A stretch of 64,000 bases of DNA from Glandiceps talaboti (Eukaryota; Hemichordata; Enteropneusta; Spengelidae), in assembly GCF_964340395.1 (NCBI RefSeq), contig NC_135556.1:24805223-24869222 (forward strand), read 5' to 3'. Made by a program: the position numbers and the translations under genes. Below, in pieces: positions 25,201-36,439 of the stretch (positions are counted from its first letter, which is position 1; each line of letters begins with the position of its first letter). Below the pieces are notes generated by a model, which was not told the origin of the DNA, did not search any database, and saw only the letters and a list, made by a program, of their open reading frames with translations.

Positions 25201-28200
25201 TCTATGCCTTGGAACAGACATGTTCAATGTTTTCTAGTGCAGACGTTTACCTCTGTGATTGTGACGATGGCTACGATTCAAACTATGACAAGACGTAAGT
25301 AAATTGTGTATTACTGACTATACAAAGTCTGTGTACATACAAATACTATTGCACTTTGCTAGTTCAGTGCTGATGTTGTTGATTTAGTCATTGTTATTGT
25401 TGTCATCTTCGTCACTGCTGCTGCTGCCATTGTCGTTGTCATTGTATTTTATTGTCATTAATATGTGTTTGATCATAACCTGTTATCTCCTTTTGATAAA
25501 CAAAAATAATAGTATTTCTGAAACAGCAAATTTCATAAATAATACAACTGTTTGGTTGCATGCTATCATGTATATGGAACGGTGACATGTTCATTTGAAT
25601 ACAGGCATGGAATAGTGTTCACATTATTACACTGCAGTGCAAATACATTATTGCTGTAGTGCAAATACATTACTATGCTGTAGTGCAAATACATTATTAT
25701 GCTGTGTGCAAATACATTACTATGCTGTAGTGCAAATACATTATTATGCTGTAGTGCAAATACATTACTATGCTGTAGTGCAAATACATTATTATGCTGC
25801 AGTGCAAATACATTATTATGCTGTAGTGCAAATACATTACTATGCTGCAGTACAAATACATTATTATGCTGCAGTACAAATACATTACTATGCTGTAGTG
25901 CAAATACATTATTATGCTGCAGTGCAAATACGTTATTATGCTGTAGTGCAAATACATCATTATGCTGTGTGCAAATACATTATGCTGCAGTGCAAATATA
26001 TTATTATGCTGTAGTACAAATACATTATTATGCTGCAGTGCAAATACATTATTATGCTGTGTGCAAATACATTACTATGCTGTAGTGCAAATACATTATT
26101 ATGCTGCAGTACAAATACATTATTATGCTGTAGTGCAAATATATTATTATGCTGTAGTACAAATACATTATTATGCTGCAGTGCAAATACATTACTATGC
26201 TGTAGTGCAAATACATTACTATGCTGTAGTGCAAATACATTATTATGCTGCAGTGCAAATACATTATTATGCTGTGTGCAAATACATTACTATGCTGTGT
26301 GCAAATACATTATTATGCTGCAGTACAAATACATTATGCTGCAGTACAAATACATTATTATACTGCAGTGCAAATACATTACTATGCTGCAGTACAAAAA
26401 CATGTACCATTAGTATGTGAGCTGAGCAATGCAAGTAATCACTTCTAAGTATGTAATAATCAGTCATAAAAACATGTCAATATTCAGTATAGTACAAAAA
26501 TTGTACTAGGTAATGAATAAATTAAAATTAGGTTTTAAATTAATTTCTGTTTTCAATTCTGATTACAGAGCGGAGATCGTTTATTGGACTATTATTGGAG
26601 TGACAGGTTTCATGGGTCTGTGGGCCATCATTCTACTTGTTCTCAGTTTCTTGTCAACATTCAAAGCTAAATCTCAAGTGTATGGAGGTGAAAAAGTAAC
26701 ATGTGGAGGACACATATGCAATTCGTTTGTAAGTCAATTTGTTGCATGGTTTTTTTTTTGACAATGCCTTGATTGGTGGCCAAACAGTAAGGTACAATGT
26801 CTGTGCCACGTTATTAACTTTGATAGAAGCCTGATAGGGCTGAACAACATGATGTATCTTATAGTCTATTGAATGGTTATCTTGTATACCTCTTACTACT
26901 GCAGTCTTGGTTTGAACCTGCCCAGTGCAGGCTGGGTTTGTTTAGAAATTAACCAGGTCTGTATGTAAGAAGGGTAATGCTCAGTTTGACCCTGTTGAAC
27001 AACGCAGGTACTCCAGTTTCTTCCTGCTTCTTATCTTCAATACTAAGGCAATAGGGCACTGTTTCAAGGTGTTCGCCACCTTTTATGGATTTCCTGAAAT
27101 TAATTTTAAAAAATAGATAAATAATAAGAGAGGGAAGGGGGATATTACTCATTGTATGGTTTATGTGAACTTGACATTTTGTACTGATACATGAATAAGG
27201 TAAATTATTACATATCTATCACTTACAATCAAATTGTCTTCACGTTTGTCTTTTGTTGATGGATTCGGCAAATTTCTAACTGATCATTTTTTTTTGACAG
27301 TTCATTTGTTTGAGTTATCTTCTGACCTTGGCGTGGTTGGTTGCAGCAGCATTCTCTGTTGTTCCACTTGTTAACATACTCACACTGTTAGCAAGTACCT
27401 ATTGCATAGATGGTGGTGTAGACACTTTAGATTTGACATTATTTGGTAAGTCATTTTATTGATTTCAATAAAGAATGTCAATGAAACCAGCCTTTTAATC
27501 TTGCTCTGTAGTCAGACACTAATGTCTTAATTCAAATATTTAAAATATATAATGAGGGTTGGGGAATGGAAGGAAGGCAAGGAAAAGATATTATTTTGTT
27601 TTTTTCTCAAAAATTTGAGTTTGAACTTTTACATAGTTGAACCTACATTGGTGTATGTAGCTACTACAGGTTTGTGTGAAAATCAGGTGTATTCTACTTA
27701 CAGGTAGTTATTGTATCCTTCAGAAAGTATGTACATCTTCACTGGCCTGTAATTACTGCGATCAACGTAAAGGAAAGTCCAGTCAGACTTATTTCTGCCT
27801 TCAGTACACTTGTATTGAATACTGCTATCAACTTAAAGGAAAAGTCCAGTCAGACTTATTTCTACCTCTAGTACATTTGTATTGATTACTGGTATCAACT
27901 TAAAGGAAAAGTCCAGTCAGAATTATTTCTGTCTTTAGTACATTTGTATTGATTACTGCTATCAACTTAAAGGAAAAGTCCAGTCAGAATTATTTCTGTC
28001 TTTAGTACATTTGTATTGATTACTGGTATCAACTTAAAGGAAAAGTCCAGTCAGACTTATTTCTGTCTTTATTACACTTGTATTGATTACTGCCATCAAC
28101 TTAAAGGAAAAGTCCAGTCAGACTTATTTCTACCTTTAGTACACTTGTATTGATTACTGCTATCAACTTAAAGGAAAAGTCCAATCAGACTTATTTCTGC

Positions 28201-31174
28201 CTTCAGTACACTTGTATTGATTACTGCTATCAACTTAAAGGAAAAGTCCAGTCAGACTTATTTCTACCTCTAGTACATTTGTATTGATTACTGCTATCAA
28301 CTTAAAGGAAAAGTCCAGTCAGACTTATTTCTGCCTTCAGTACACTTGTATTGATTACTGCTATCAACTTAAAGGAAAATTCCAGTCAGACTTATTTCTA
28401 CCTTTAGTACACTTGTATTGATTACTGCTATCAACTTAAAGGAAAAGTACAGTCAGACTTATTTCTACCTGTACATAGTACACTTGTATTGATTACTGCT
28501 ATTAATTTAAATGTGTCGGCTTTTAGTATGTTTGATTATAGCTATCAAGTTAAATATGATTTGAGGTGATGAAATAGTACTGTGGTAACTTACTCAACTT
28601 TCAAAATTCTGCAAAGAAGCTGTACTGCACTTGACATGTGTTCAACCATTTTGGGGATATCCTACAATGGTGTATGGGAAGATGTTTTCTGATGACATCA
28701 TGAATACCCCAATCTCGTTGTCTTTACACACTATGTCATTAAAGGCAGAAATAAGCTTGATTGGGGTTTTCTGCATATAAATAGGGGTCAGATTAACATA
28801 ATGCTTATGATGCTAGATGACTTTGACCGAGTAACACACTCATAGAGCTCATGCAGCGCCTGTGAAATGGACATTTTAGTTACAGATGTGTTATCTCTTA
28901 ATGTTGGACTATGGTATTATGAATGTACAGGAAAGAAATCTGTCACTGTACTGTATTTTTGAAAGTAGTTGCATTTTGGCTGCGTAATTGTGAAAATTTG
29001 GCTTGATATATACGTATGGAGACATTGACCCTGGATTGAAATTAGTTGCATTTTGGCTGCGTAATTGTGAAAATTTGGCTTGATATGTATGGAGACATTG
29101 ACCCTGGATTGAAATTAGTCCTTTCACAAAAAAGTAAAAAATAAATAACAATGCTTTTGATTTGTGTATTAAAATAATGATTGTCATGGATTTTTATAAT
29201 CTTGTAAATATTTTATTTGTTCTTTCCAGGTATTGCATTTGATGAAGATTTCTCTACCACGGACAACCCATCATGTGCTAATAATACAGAAATCAAAGGA
29301 AGTGAATTGACAACATTCTGCAAAGATGTAAGTTTCACATTCTTATCTTTCTAGTCATCAATGTAACGATCATACAGTTTAATTTAACCAGGCAAAAATG
29401 TAATATTATGGAAAACAAGATTTAAGCCCATAATAGGAGGTATACTCTCAGTGTTTGGCATGATCTCTGAAATGTGTTATCAATTTTTATTTTTTTTATT
29501 TTTTATTTATTTATTTGTGTTATCATATTCTTTGCATATTTAATGAGAGACAATTCGGAATAACATTATCTCCAAATTCTGTCAATTGAAAGCAGTAGCA
29601 ATGATAACATTTTCATGTAGCATAGTGTGGTCATAAAATATGGAACATGTTTAAATGTACTCAATTCCAGGGGTGGAGCAGAGTGGGGTGGGTATTCCAC
29701 ATGATAGTATCTTTGGTCGATGTGTATTACTTTCAACAACTAACACCTCATTTCATTTATGATGTATATTCTTTCTTCATGTTTCAATAAGTACTATTAG
29801 AATCTTTCAGACACTGTTAAAAGTATATGTTCACAACCCTGTTATTACAGAAAGACTGTCTACAGTCTAGTTAGATAACCTAGTATCATAATAGCCATGT
29901 CTAGTGCTATGAAGAGTTGATGTCCATGTAGTCCTATAGTATATGAGGATATGACTATGTTATGGGTAGACATTCTTATGGTTGATGTCACAAACTTGTT
30001 AGTGAATTGTCAGTACCTGTGATAACATTCTACCTCACACTTGGGGGGTCAAAATAGAACAAGAAGGTCGACATGTTCTGATACACACCAATTGTAATGC
30101 ATGTGTGGTGCTTGGAATGGAAGTCTTGATGTCTGCCAAGAAATTGTTACGTTTGTGACGTACCAAGGTGGTAAAAATCTATTCCAGATACCGAGAATTG
30201 TAGAATCATGTGTTGAACACCATGTAATAGCACATTTAGTGTTAGGGAGTGATTGTCTTTGATCATAGACTGAAGACTGTTTGCTCTATAAATATTCTTT
30301 CAAATACAATAATTACCATGTAAATCATCTCCAAAACAAAGTACTATACATCCTGGAACTAGAAAATTAATATTAGGTCTTTGCAGTAGTCAGACAGTTG
30401 GAGAGATCAGTTGAACAACAGATCAACACTTTAATATTTTGTTTTAGAGGATAGCATTTGAGAAATGATGTTTGTTTTTGTATTCTCAGGCTAAAGATCT
30501 TCAAATCTGGTGGGCTTTATTCTTTGGTGCATGCTGTCTGGTTGTTGTTGGAATGGTAAGTTATATCTTATTTAGAAGTACAAAGAAATGGGACATGTTT
30601 ATATTAGTTTGGTTTTATACATGTGCTGAGGACAAACTGTTTTAATTCAAACTGGTGCAGTACATTTGGTGATACACTGTGTGGTATGAGAGTCATATAA
30701 CAGTGGGTTTCACCATTTTGTGTGCATTACATACTACTGTGGGACTTACTGCACTATCGGTATACCCATTACATACTACTGTGGGACTTACTGCACTATC
30801 GGTATACCCATTGATATAGCTGGGCTAATTGGGCCACAGTTGTTCATATCTTGCCCGCCATTTTAGCCATGCAGAAACAAATGTCAGTGACCAGACTTGA
30901 TCCACCAACTTGTTGTTGATTCTGGTTGTTGATTCACTCTCACCATTTGACCATCATGACTCCTAAATCATGATTCTTAGTTGTGATTTGTTGTTTTCTG
31001 TTTTACCTACAGATTCATTTTCTCATGAGTATGTCCGCCAATTATGCCTACGTGAAGTCTGGTCTCAAGAAAAGCGACTACGAAGAAAAGAAGTACCTTG
31101 AAGAACAAGAACTCAATGACCTTTCAACAAACTACCGCTCAAGTGACAGAATAGCACCCTATGGTCCCTACTGA
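13244..31174 (+). CDS. M6: M6-type proteolipid protein (PLP/DM20/GPM6 family), complete (7 coding exons, 274 aa)
   Basis: It encodes a four-pass membrane protein of the myelin proteolipid family, which in animals acts at neuronal and epithelial plasma membranes. Coding exons: 13244-13247, 25105-25294, 26569-26728, 27301-27445, 29230-29327, 30490-30555, 31013-31174. They total 825 nt and all phases agree. Exon 1 contributes only ATGG, as in vertebrate PLP1. The N-terminus is MGSCFDC followed by the family signature PFASLIAT and LFCGCG at the end of helix 1. Helix 2 lies in exon 3, helix 3 in exon 4 and helix 4 across exons 6-7. The C-tail carries HFLMSMSANYAYVK and EEQEL, matching GPM6A. N-terminal and loop cysteines suggest palmitoylation. 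The first extracellular loop is short and acidic (CDCDDGYDSNYDK). The second has C153, C182 and C197 and a sequon at N184; vertebrate relatives have four cysteines there. Intron 1 is 11.9 kb. Confidence 0.95.
15728..15970. repeat. About 110-bp degenerate direct repeat, 2-3 copies
   Basis: The order TTCAAAGC, GTGTACTA, CAGAGTTTTA, AAGAATGGTT recurs two to three times. An old local duplication in M6 intron 1. Confidence 0.6.
17039..17209. repeat. 46-bp tandem repeat, about 4 copies
   Basis: Unit contains GGAGGTGTAAATGGTAACG and ACTGTATAGGAACTAGACTG. Copies differ by single bases, so the array is recent. Confidence 0.85.
17985..19155 (+). mobile_element. 1.2-kb interspersed element with internal 150-bp tandem repeats
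   Basis: The left end reads AGTCCCAGCGGACGAAG followed by GGGGACTTATGG and a CCGT-type run (about 18040-18080). The right end is near GCGGGGACTATGTCATTCTC (about 19120-19140). Five tandem copies lie between about 18180 and 18990, starting near 18247, 18391, 18541, 18691 and 18841 (spacing 144, then 150). Because 150 is a multiple of three, one + frame stays open for 245 codons across them. The GGGGACTTATG plus CCGT-run start resembles abundant repeats I recall from other marine invertebrates; that is from memory. No transposase or reverse transcriptase is seen, so it is presumably non-autonomous. Confidence 0.6.
22224..22565. mobile_element. Long-TIR foldback element, family 2, copy 1
   Basis: 342 bp. 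The left arm begins TAGTCTAGTTCATATACG and the right arm, read inward on the other strand, begins TAGCCTAGTTACTATAGG. The arms agree over about 100 bp, including GATCATCTC, AAGTCGTTATTCTAGCACAG and its complement. Flanks TAGGTTGGT (22215-22223) and CAGGCTGGT (22566-22574) match at 7 of 9 bases, a decayed 9-bp target duplication. It matches the element at 57918 in opposite orientation. No coding capacity. Confidence 0.8.
22764..22854. repeat. C-rich (CCCTC)n / (CCCAA)n microsatellite
   Basis: Pentanucleotide CCCTC units change into CCCAA units in M6 intron 1. Confidence 0.85.
24366..24470. mobile_element. Short TIR element (MITE), family 1, copy 2, with perfect 9-bp target duplication
   Basis: 105 bp. 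Begins TAGACTGTAAGATACGTCG and ends GCGTACCTTACAGACTA, with GCCCTCA and TGAGGGC inside. GAACACAAC flanks it exactly on both sides (24357-24365 and 24471-24479). This copy defines the family boundaries. Confidence 0.85.
25635..26405. repeat. 24-bp minisatellite, about 32 copies
   Basis: The unit is about GTGCAAATACATTATTATGC plus TGTA, with TAT/TAC, GTA/GCA and G/A variants and some copies 2 bp short (near 25702, 25970, 26060, 26275 and 26297). It lies in M6 intron 2, ending about 160 bp before coding exon 3. The 24-bp period keeps several frames open on both strands, which produces spurious ORFs. Each unit contains GTGCAAAT, one base from the octamer ATGCAAAT. Confidence 0.9.
27745..28505. 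repeat. 67-bp minisatellite, about 11 copies
   Basis: Unit contains TTAAAGGAAAAGTCCAGTCA, GACTTATTTCT, GTACACTTGTATTGATTACT and GCTATCAAC. It lies in M6 intron 4. Copies differ at a few sites, mainly CTTT/CTTC/CTCT before AGTACA and C/T in ACACTT/ACATTT. Confidence 0.9.
28965..29118. repeat. Direct duplication of about 70 bp
   Basis: GTTGCATTTTGGCTGCGTAA through GACATTGACCCTGGATTGAA occurs twice in a row in M6 intron 4, nearly identical, about 110 bp before exon 5. Confidence 0.85.
30722..30812. repeat. Direct duplication of about 44 bp
   Basis: CATTACATACTACTGTGGGA through GCACTATCGGTATACC occurs twice back to back in M6 intron 6. The copies look identical, so the event is recent. Confidence 0.9.
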
Positions 31175-31904
31175 GAAATAGAACATTCCTGGCTGTCAGA
31201 TGGTTACTTCTGATGTGAAAGAACAACTGAGTTGAGTCAACTTTGCAAATAGGGGTAACTTTTTTTCATGTTGTTGAAATCCTATTTATAATTTCAAATT
31301 AATTTGTAAAAAAATGGATTGATAAAAATAGCAAATTGGTGTTACTACTTGCACTAAAACTTTGACTATTTAGGACTTTGATTTGCCTTGTAAGCAACTT
31401 GTAAAATACTAAACAAACATATCATATGTACATGTATTCTTTACACATATATAGAATTAATATATAATATTGTAATCTAACATTTTTACGATATTTTCCA
31501 TGATCCGACAACTTGTTAAAGAGGCTTGTGAGCTGTTTGGTACACACAGTGTGTTGCTGAAGAATTTCAGATGTCAGACTTTGAGTCATGGATTCATGTA
31601 GCATCTACAAATTCTTGATGTATTATTGTTTTGTTAATATTCATAAAAAAAAATATGTAATCATATGCATTTTCTCTGCTGAGTAGTGTGAGCCCTTCTA
31701 CAGAGCTTGTAGAATTGATTTTCTACCAAATCATCGAATTTTGGGGTATTCTTTTTCTTCAAAGCAGTGTGCACCTTGGAAATAAATGTTTTGAAATTTC
31801 GTCATTATTTTTTGCAATTAAAATCCACATTCACTTAAAATCAAGAAAATAACACTAGAGGTTACCATGCAATGTTTTGAAATACATGATATCACAATAC
31901 TAGG

Positions 31905-32100
31905 CCAATATAAAATCCAATATGGCCGCCGCGTCCTGTATTATGGTATTAGTCAGTAAGGAAAGTAAAAACAAAATGGTGAACGACAAGATTTCAAAGA
32001 ACCAGGAATAAACTTTCATATGGCGAAGTTTGGAGAGATTTGCAGAACTGTGATTTTGAGGAAATTTGGTTCCCAAGGTGCATTCTACCTTAGTACTCAG
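31905..32100. repeat. Interspersed repeat, copy 2 (related to 5035-5270)
   Basis: ATATGGCCGCC, AACCAGGAATAAACTTTCAT and AAGGTGCATTC occur in the same order and spacing as in intron 4 of the SLC5 gene. Unknown class. Confidence 0.5.
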
Positions 32101-32389
32101 TATACAATTGATAAATTATGCTTTATATATCATACCAGAATCAGTATTTGATAATCCTGAATATTTTAGATAAATATCAGTGATTTGTGTGGTTGTTAAT
32201 ATAATGGATGTCTAAGTTTTGATGTCTATTGATGTCAACACGTTACAGGGATAAAACAACAAACTTCAGCTTATTGGGTTATTTGTATTCATATAACTAT
32301 ATTGTTGGATATTCATCAATCTCCTGATATGCCAGGAAGAATATAAAACCATAAAATTATCTTCATTTATGAAGAGTGTTCATAAATAT

Positions 32390-32646
32390 ATGAATATGCA
32401 TGAGCTAGCAAATGCATATGAATATTCATGAGGTTTGTAAATATGAATATGCATGAGGTAGCATTCATACAAATATTCATGAGGTTTGTAAATATGAATA
32501 TGCATATGGTAGCAAATATATATGAATATTCATAAGTTTTGATAATAACATGAATATGTGAGATTTAACCTACGTGAATATTCATAGAAAAGCTTGGATA
32601 ATGAGGTGAATATGCATGATTTTAGGAAATAAATATGAATATTCAT
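32390..32646. promoter_or_regulatory. Array of MORE-like POU-dimer palindromes
   Basis: Perfect ATGAATATGCAT at 32390, 32443 and 32494 and perfect ATGAATATTCAT at 32418, 32522 and 32635. Variants one base off lie near 32573 and 32607, with weaker ones near 32469 and 32550. The first form is the published MORE consensus for POU homodimers (ATG, A or C, ATATGCAT). They are set in a degenerate repeat of roughly 25-60 bp spacing with GAGGTTTGTAAAT between. This may be regulatory or simply a decayed AT-rich minisatellite. Confidence 0.4.
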
Positions 32647-33324
32647 GATTTGAGGCTGTAATAGGAAGTATCTCTTCAGGTGAACAGTCGAAGCTGATGC
32701 AAGTTCAGTTTGAAGCCAGGAATGTACTCATTTACATGTCACTATTTATGACAACTATGTTTCTATGTTGTCACAGTTCAGCATCATTATTTCACATCAA
32801 TGTTTTCCATTTAAAAAGATAAAATACTTTAAGTAGAGGGCAGTTCAATTTGTAATTTTCTGCATATTTAGTTTTATGATTCTTCCTAAACATTCTTCCT
32901 AGGGTGCTATATTCCTAAGAATTCCAATCATGAGAGAGAGCCTTCAATTGTGTGTTTATACATGCTTCTAATCAATCTTCCTAATAACTTACTATGAGGT
33001 AATTTATGTCATTATTTAATAAACAGATGTTAATGTGAAAAAAAAGAGCATTAAAATCCTCTTTGTACCAGGGATGACAAAAAAAAACTACAAATGTAAG
33101 ATCCACTTCCAAATTTATTCTCTAAGCATTGAATCTAAAAAATTTCACTCTAAAAGAATTATTTTACTGGAATGAAAGCTTATTTCAAGAGTTCACTTCT
33201 AACAGCATTAAAAGATCAGAGTCTACCTTGGCATATCAATTCAACAATAAACCTGAATGGGGGAATGTTTATGTCATCGTAAGGTTGTAGAGCAGCATAT
33301 AATATAGAGATAGTCAGGCATTGA

Positions 33325-33675
33325 ATGGTATACTCCAGAAGGTACAAGTTTGTAGTCGGTAACTCCTATACTACAATGGTATACTCCAGAAGGTACAAGT
33401 TTGTAGTCAGTAACTCCTATACTGGAATGGTATACTCCAGAAGGTACATCATGTTTTGTAGTCAGTAACTCCTATACTACAATGGTATACTCCAGAAGGT
33501 ACAAGTTTGTAGTCAGTAACTCCTATACTATAATGGTGTAATCCAGAAGGTACAAGTTTGTAGTCAGTAACTCCTATACTGGAATGGTGTAATCCAGAAG
33601 GTATAACTTTGTAATCAATAACTCCTATACTACAATGGTATACTCCAAAAGGTACAAGTTTGTAGTCAGTAATTC
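33325..33675. repeat. 51-bp minisatellite, about 7 copies
   Basis: Unit is AATGGTATACTCCAGAAGGT, ACAAGTTTGTAGTCAGTAAC, TCCTATACTAC. One copy has a short insertion (near 33450). Confidence 0.9.
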
Positions 33676-33949
33676 AAATTCTGTGCTTACTTGCTATACC
33701 ATTGACTATCAAGCCATCAACATCTCTAGAACTGTAACTGCATTTCCTGTAATGATAAATGCTTGAGTGCTGTAAATGTACATAACATTTATGTTCCAGA
33801 TTTTTGAAACCATACAACTCAATGAAATGAACGACTAGAACATAGTCTCAGTGTCCATGAGTTTTATAATCCCTGTAAGATATTAATTCTTGCAAAAGTG
33901 CAGCATTAATAGTCTTTAAGTCTACCAATACTAGCCACAATACATTTCA

Positions 33950-33996
33950 TAGTCTGTCAGGTATGCCGTGATGGGCGCCCTCACACAATACATCTA
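33950..33996. mobile_element. Short TIR element (MITE), family 1, internally deleted copy
   Basis: It begins TAGTCTGTCAGGTATGCCG and continues into GGGCGCCCTCA, then ends after 47 bp. TACATTTCA flanks it perfectly (33941-33949 and 33997-34005), giving a third 9-bp target duplication in this window. Confidence 0.65.
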
Positions 33997-34924
33997 TACA
34001 TTTCATCATAGACAGGAATTTGGTTCATAGCCTTGATTCAGTGCATGTCAGGAGTGGACATACACACAGTTAAAAATAACTAACTTCTCATTTTTACATT
34101 TTCTTCAACTACTAACTTTCACTTATTTACTCAATATTTAACCAGTATTTACTTGCTTTAATTTATTATTCGTGGATGTCTGTCTGTGTATATATAAGGA
34201 AAATAATAACACCTTGCAAAATTTAAAATCTATAAAATAAAAAAAATTAATTTTTTGATAATTTTTTGTTTTGTTATGAATATTTTGAGTGTATATGATG
34301 AGATTTGAGATATTTTAGATGATCTTTAGTTTTTAGTTAAAATTTATAATGAATGGACTCGGTAAGAAGACTTTCCATATCAATAATGACAGTTGACAGT
34401 TCATCTCACTTCTCTCAGTCTTCAAGATAAAGACATGTTATGCCACCCTATCAGATACTTGGGCAGGGATATCGATGCAGATAAGGGCTAGTAGCCGGCA
34501 AAAACAACTGGCCACTCTTGTTTTTACCGGCTGCTTTTCAGGAATTTGTTTAGAAAGCCTTATTTCAACTAGGTTTTTTCAATCTTTGGGCAAATTCATT
34601 GATGTCATTTGCAGATATTACTGCACTGCCTACTTTTCACATTTTACTAGCTACATTTAAGATCAGCTACTTCCCTGGGTAGCACTTTACTTGAAAGAGA
34701 AGAGTAGTTAGGGTTGAACAACATGACTTATCTTACTATCTGCTCACCTCTGTAATGATTTAAGTCTGTGTTTACATATTTCAGGCTGAAACTACCTTTG
34801 ACTTTTTTCATATATTTTTTCATTCATTCATTTCCATGTTGCCAATATTTATCAAATATTGTGAATTATAATTTATGTGACTAGAATGTGAAAATCTCTG
34901 TACATGTATTCCAATAGTACAGAT

Positions 34925-35015
34925 ATGATTGTAATTTGAATATGCTAATGATTGTAATTTGAATATGGTAATAAATATAATTTGAATATGCTAATGACTG
35001 TAATTTGAATAATGA
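34925..35015. repeat. About 24-bp tandem repeat, 4 copies
   Basis: Unit is near GATTGTAATTTGAATATGCT plus AAT. It includes ATGCTAAT, one base from the POU octamer. Confidence 0.7.
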
Positions 35016-36158
35016 TTGAGGGATTTCATATATTTATGTGTTTTATTTCAAAATAGAAAAAATGTAAAAGTAATGATAAATTCTTGAATGAGTGATATCC
35101 TATTCTAGTTTTACAGTAGACTCTCAGTTCTGCTGACTTTGTTAGATTTTAATTTATGTTTACTTCAGTCAAAGCCAGCTTTACATATCGAAGACAGCAG
35201 CAAACAGTTAATCTCACATAACCAGCACCATCCAAAGGGATTAGGTTGCGGCCAGCTACATTTACTGAACTCACTGGTATTACTTTTTGGTCAAAGATTA
35301 TGCAGTGTATATGCAATTTAGTGTTATCATTAGGACTGTGAAAGAGTCGAGTTTCAAAACCTGGAATATTGTTTTACTAACTCACATAATTGTATGAAAT
35401 GTACACTTCAAATTTCAACAGAAAAGTGTAGTGTTAATTTCTCTTGTCGTTGATACCTTTCACTTTTGTTTGCATTGGAAGAAACACTGTTAATTCTTTT
35501 GACACTGTGTTAATTTCAATGGTATATTTATTGAAACTAATTAACAAGGTGGTTGTTCTTCATACCAACTAGCTTTACAAAACCCATGTCTAATAATATA
35601 CATTTTTAACAAGTGAAGAAAATAAAACGTGCCTTACAATAAAAAGTTCACTGTAATTTCACATTAAGTGAGAATTAATCTGTTATATTTTTTCCATGGT
35701 GAAATTGTGTGCCTGGTATTTGCTAATATTTATAGAATTATTTTGGTGAAATAGGAATTTTGTTGTATGTATGTGTGTGTCAGCAATACAAGAGGGTGGA
35801 CATTTGGTAGAAAATAACCTGGGTTCAGTAGTATTTTCTAAATGTTATTTGAAAACATTTTTTGTACCTTTTGATTGCATAAGTTTTTTCATTGCTATGT
35901 TGATAGGATTTGATATGAGAAAACTAGGTACATGTATTTGATAAGCCATTGGCTGTTTTGTTATTAATCACAGTATCAGTGAAGTTTAAGTACAGATAAT
36001 TAGATAATTTGAGCGAATTTTGAGATTCTAGTCCAAAGAAATTCTTCCAAAGAGTGCATTTCATGGATTTACTTCATCAGATTTTCGTGATGTTTCACTT
36101 TTCTTTTGTCGAAAGTGTTTGAGAGTGACATTGTGCATGTTTTTGAATATCCCAAGTC

Positions 36159-36176
36159 CACCTCAAGAGGGCGCTA
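36159..36176 (+). promoter_or_regulatory. Candidate CTCF-type site
   Basis: CCACCTCAAGAGGGCGCTAT fits the AGRKGGCRC core of the bilaterian CTCF motif with about one mismatch. It lies between the M6 gene and the CCDC3-like cluster. Single-site inference by eye. Confidence 0.25.
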
Positions 36177-36439
36177 TCACATATGCAACTCCTCTGATCA
36201 TACGTATACATTTCTGTTACCGTTTTGTTTTGTCATAGATATTTGATTTGGTTTATCTTATATTTGTTTAGTTTATGTCACCAAAGTGTGCATTGTGTTT
36301 TGTAAAGTTGTCTTCAAAATTGCTGCCAGACTCAAATTATTTGTAAAAATAATGACAGCATTATATGTGTTTGTTAAATAATTGGTATGGAACTATTTTT
36401 GTAATCAGGACGATGGAAATAAATTATACTACAAACTAT

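Noticed and set aside
25637-26467. Several long frames with Cys/Tyr/His repeats on both strands
   Set aside because: The 24-bp period keeps all frames free of stops. Composition simply mirrors the minisatellite.
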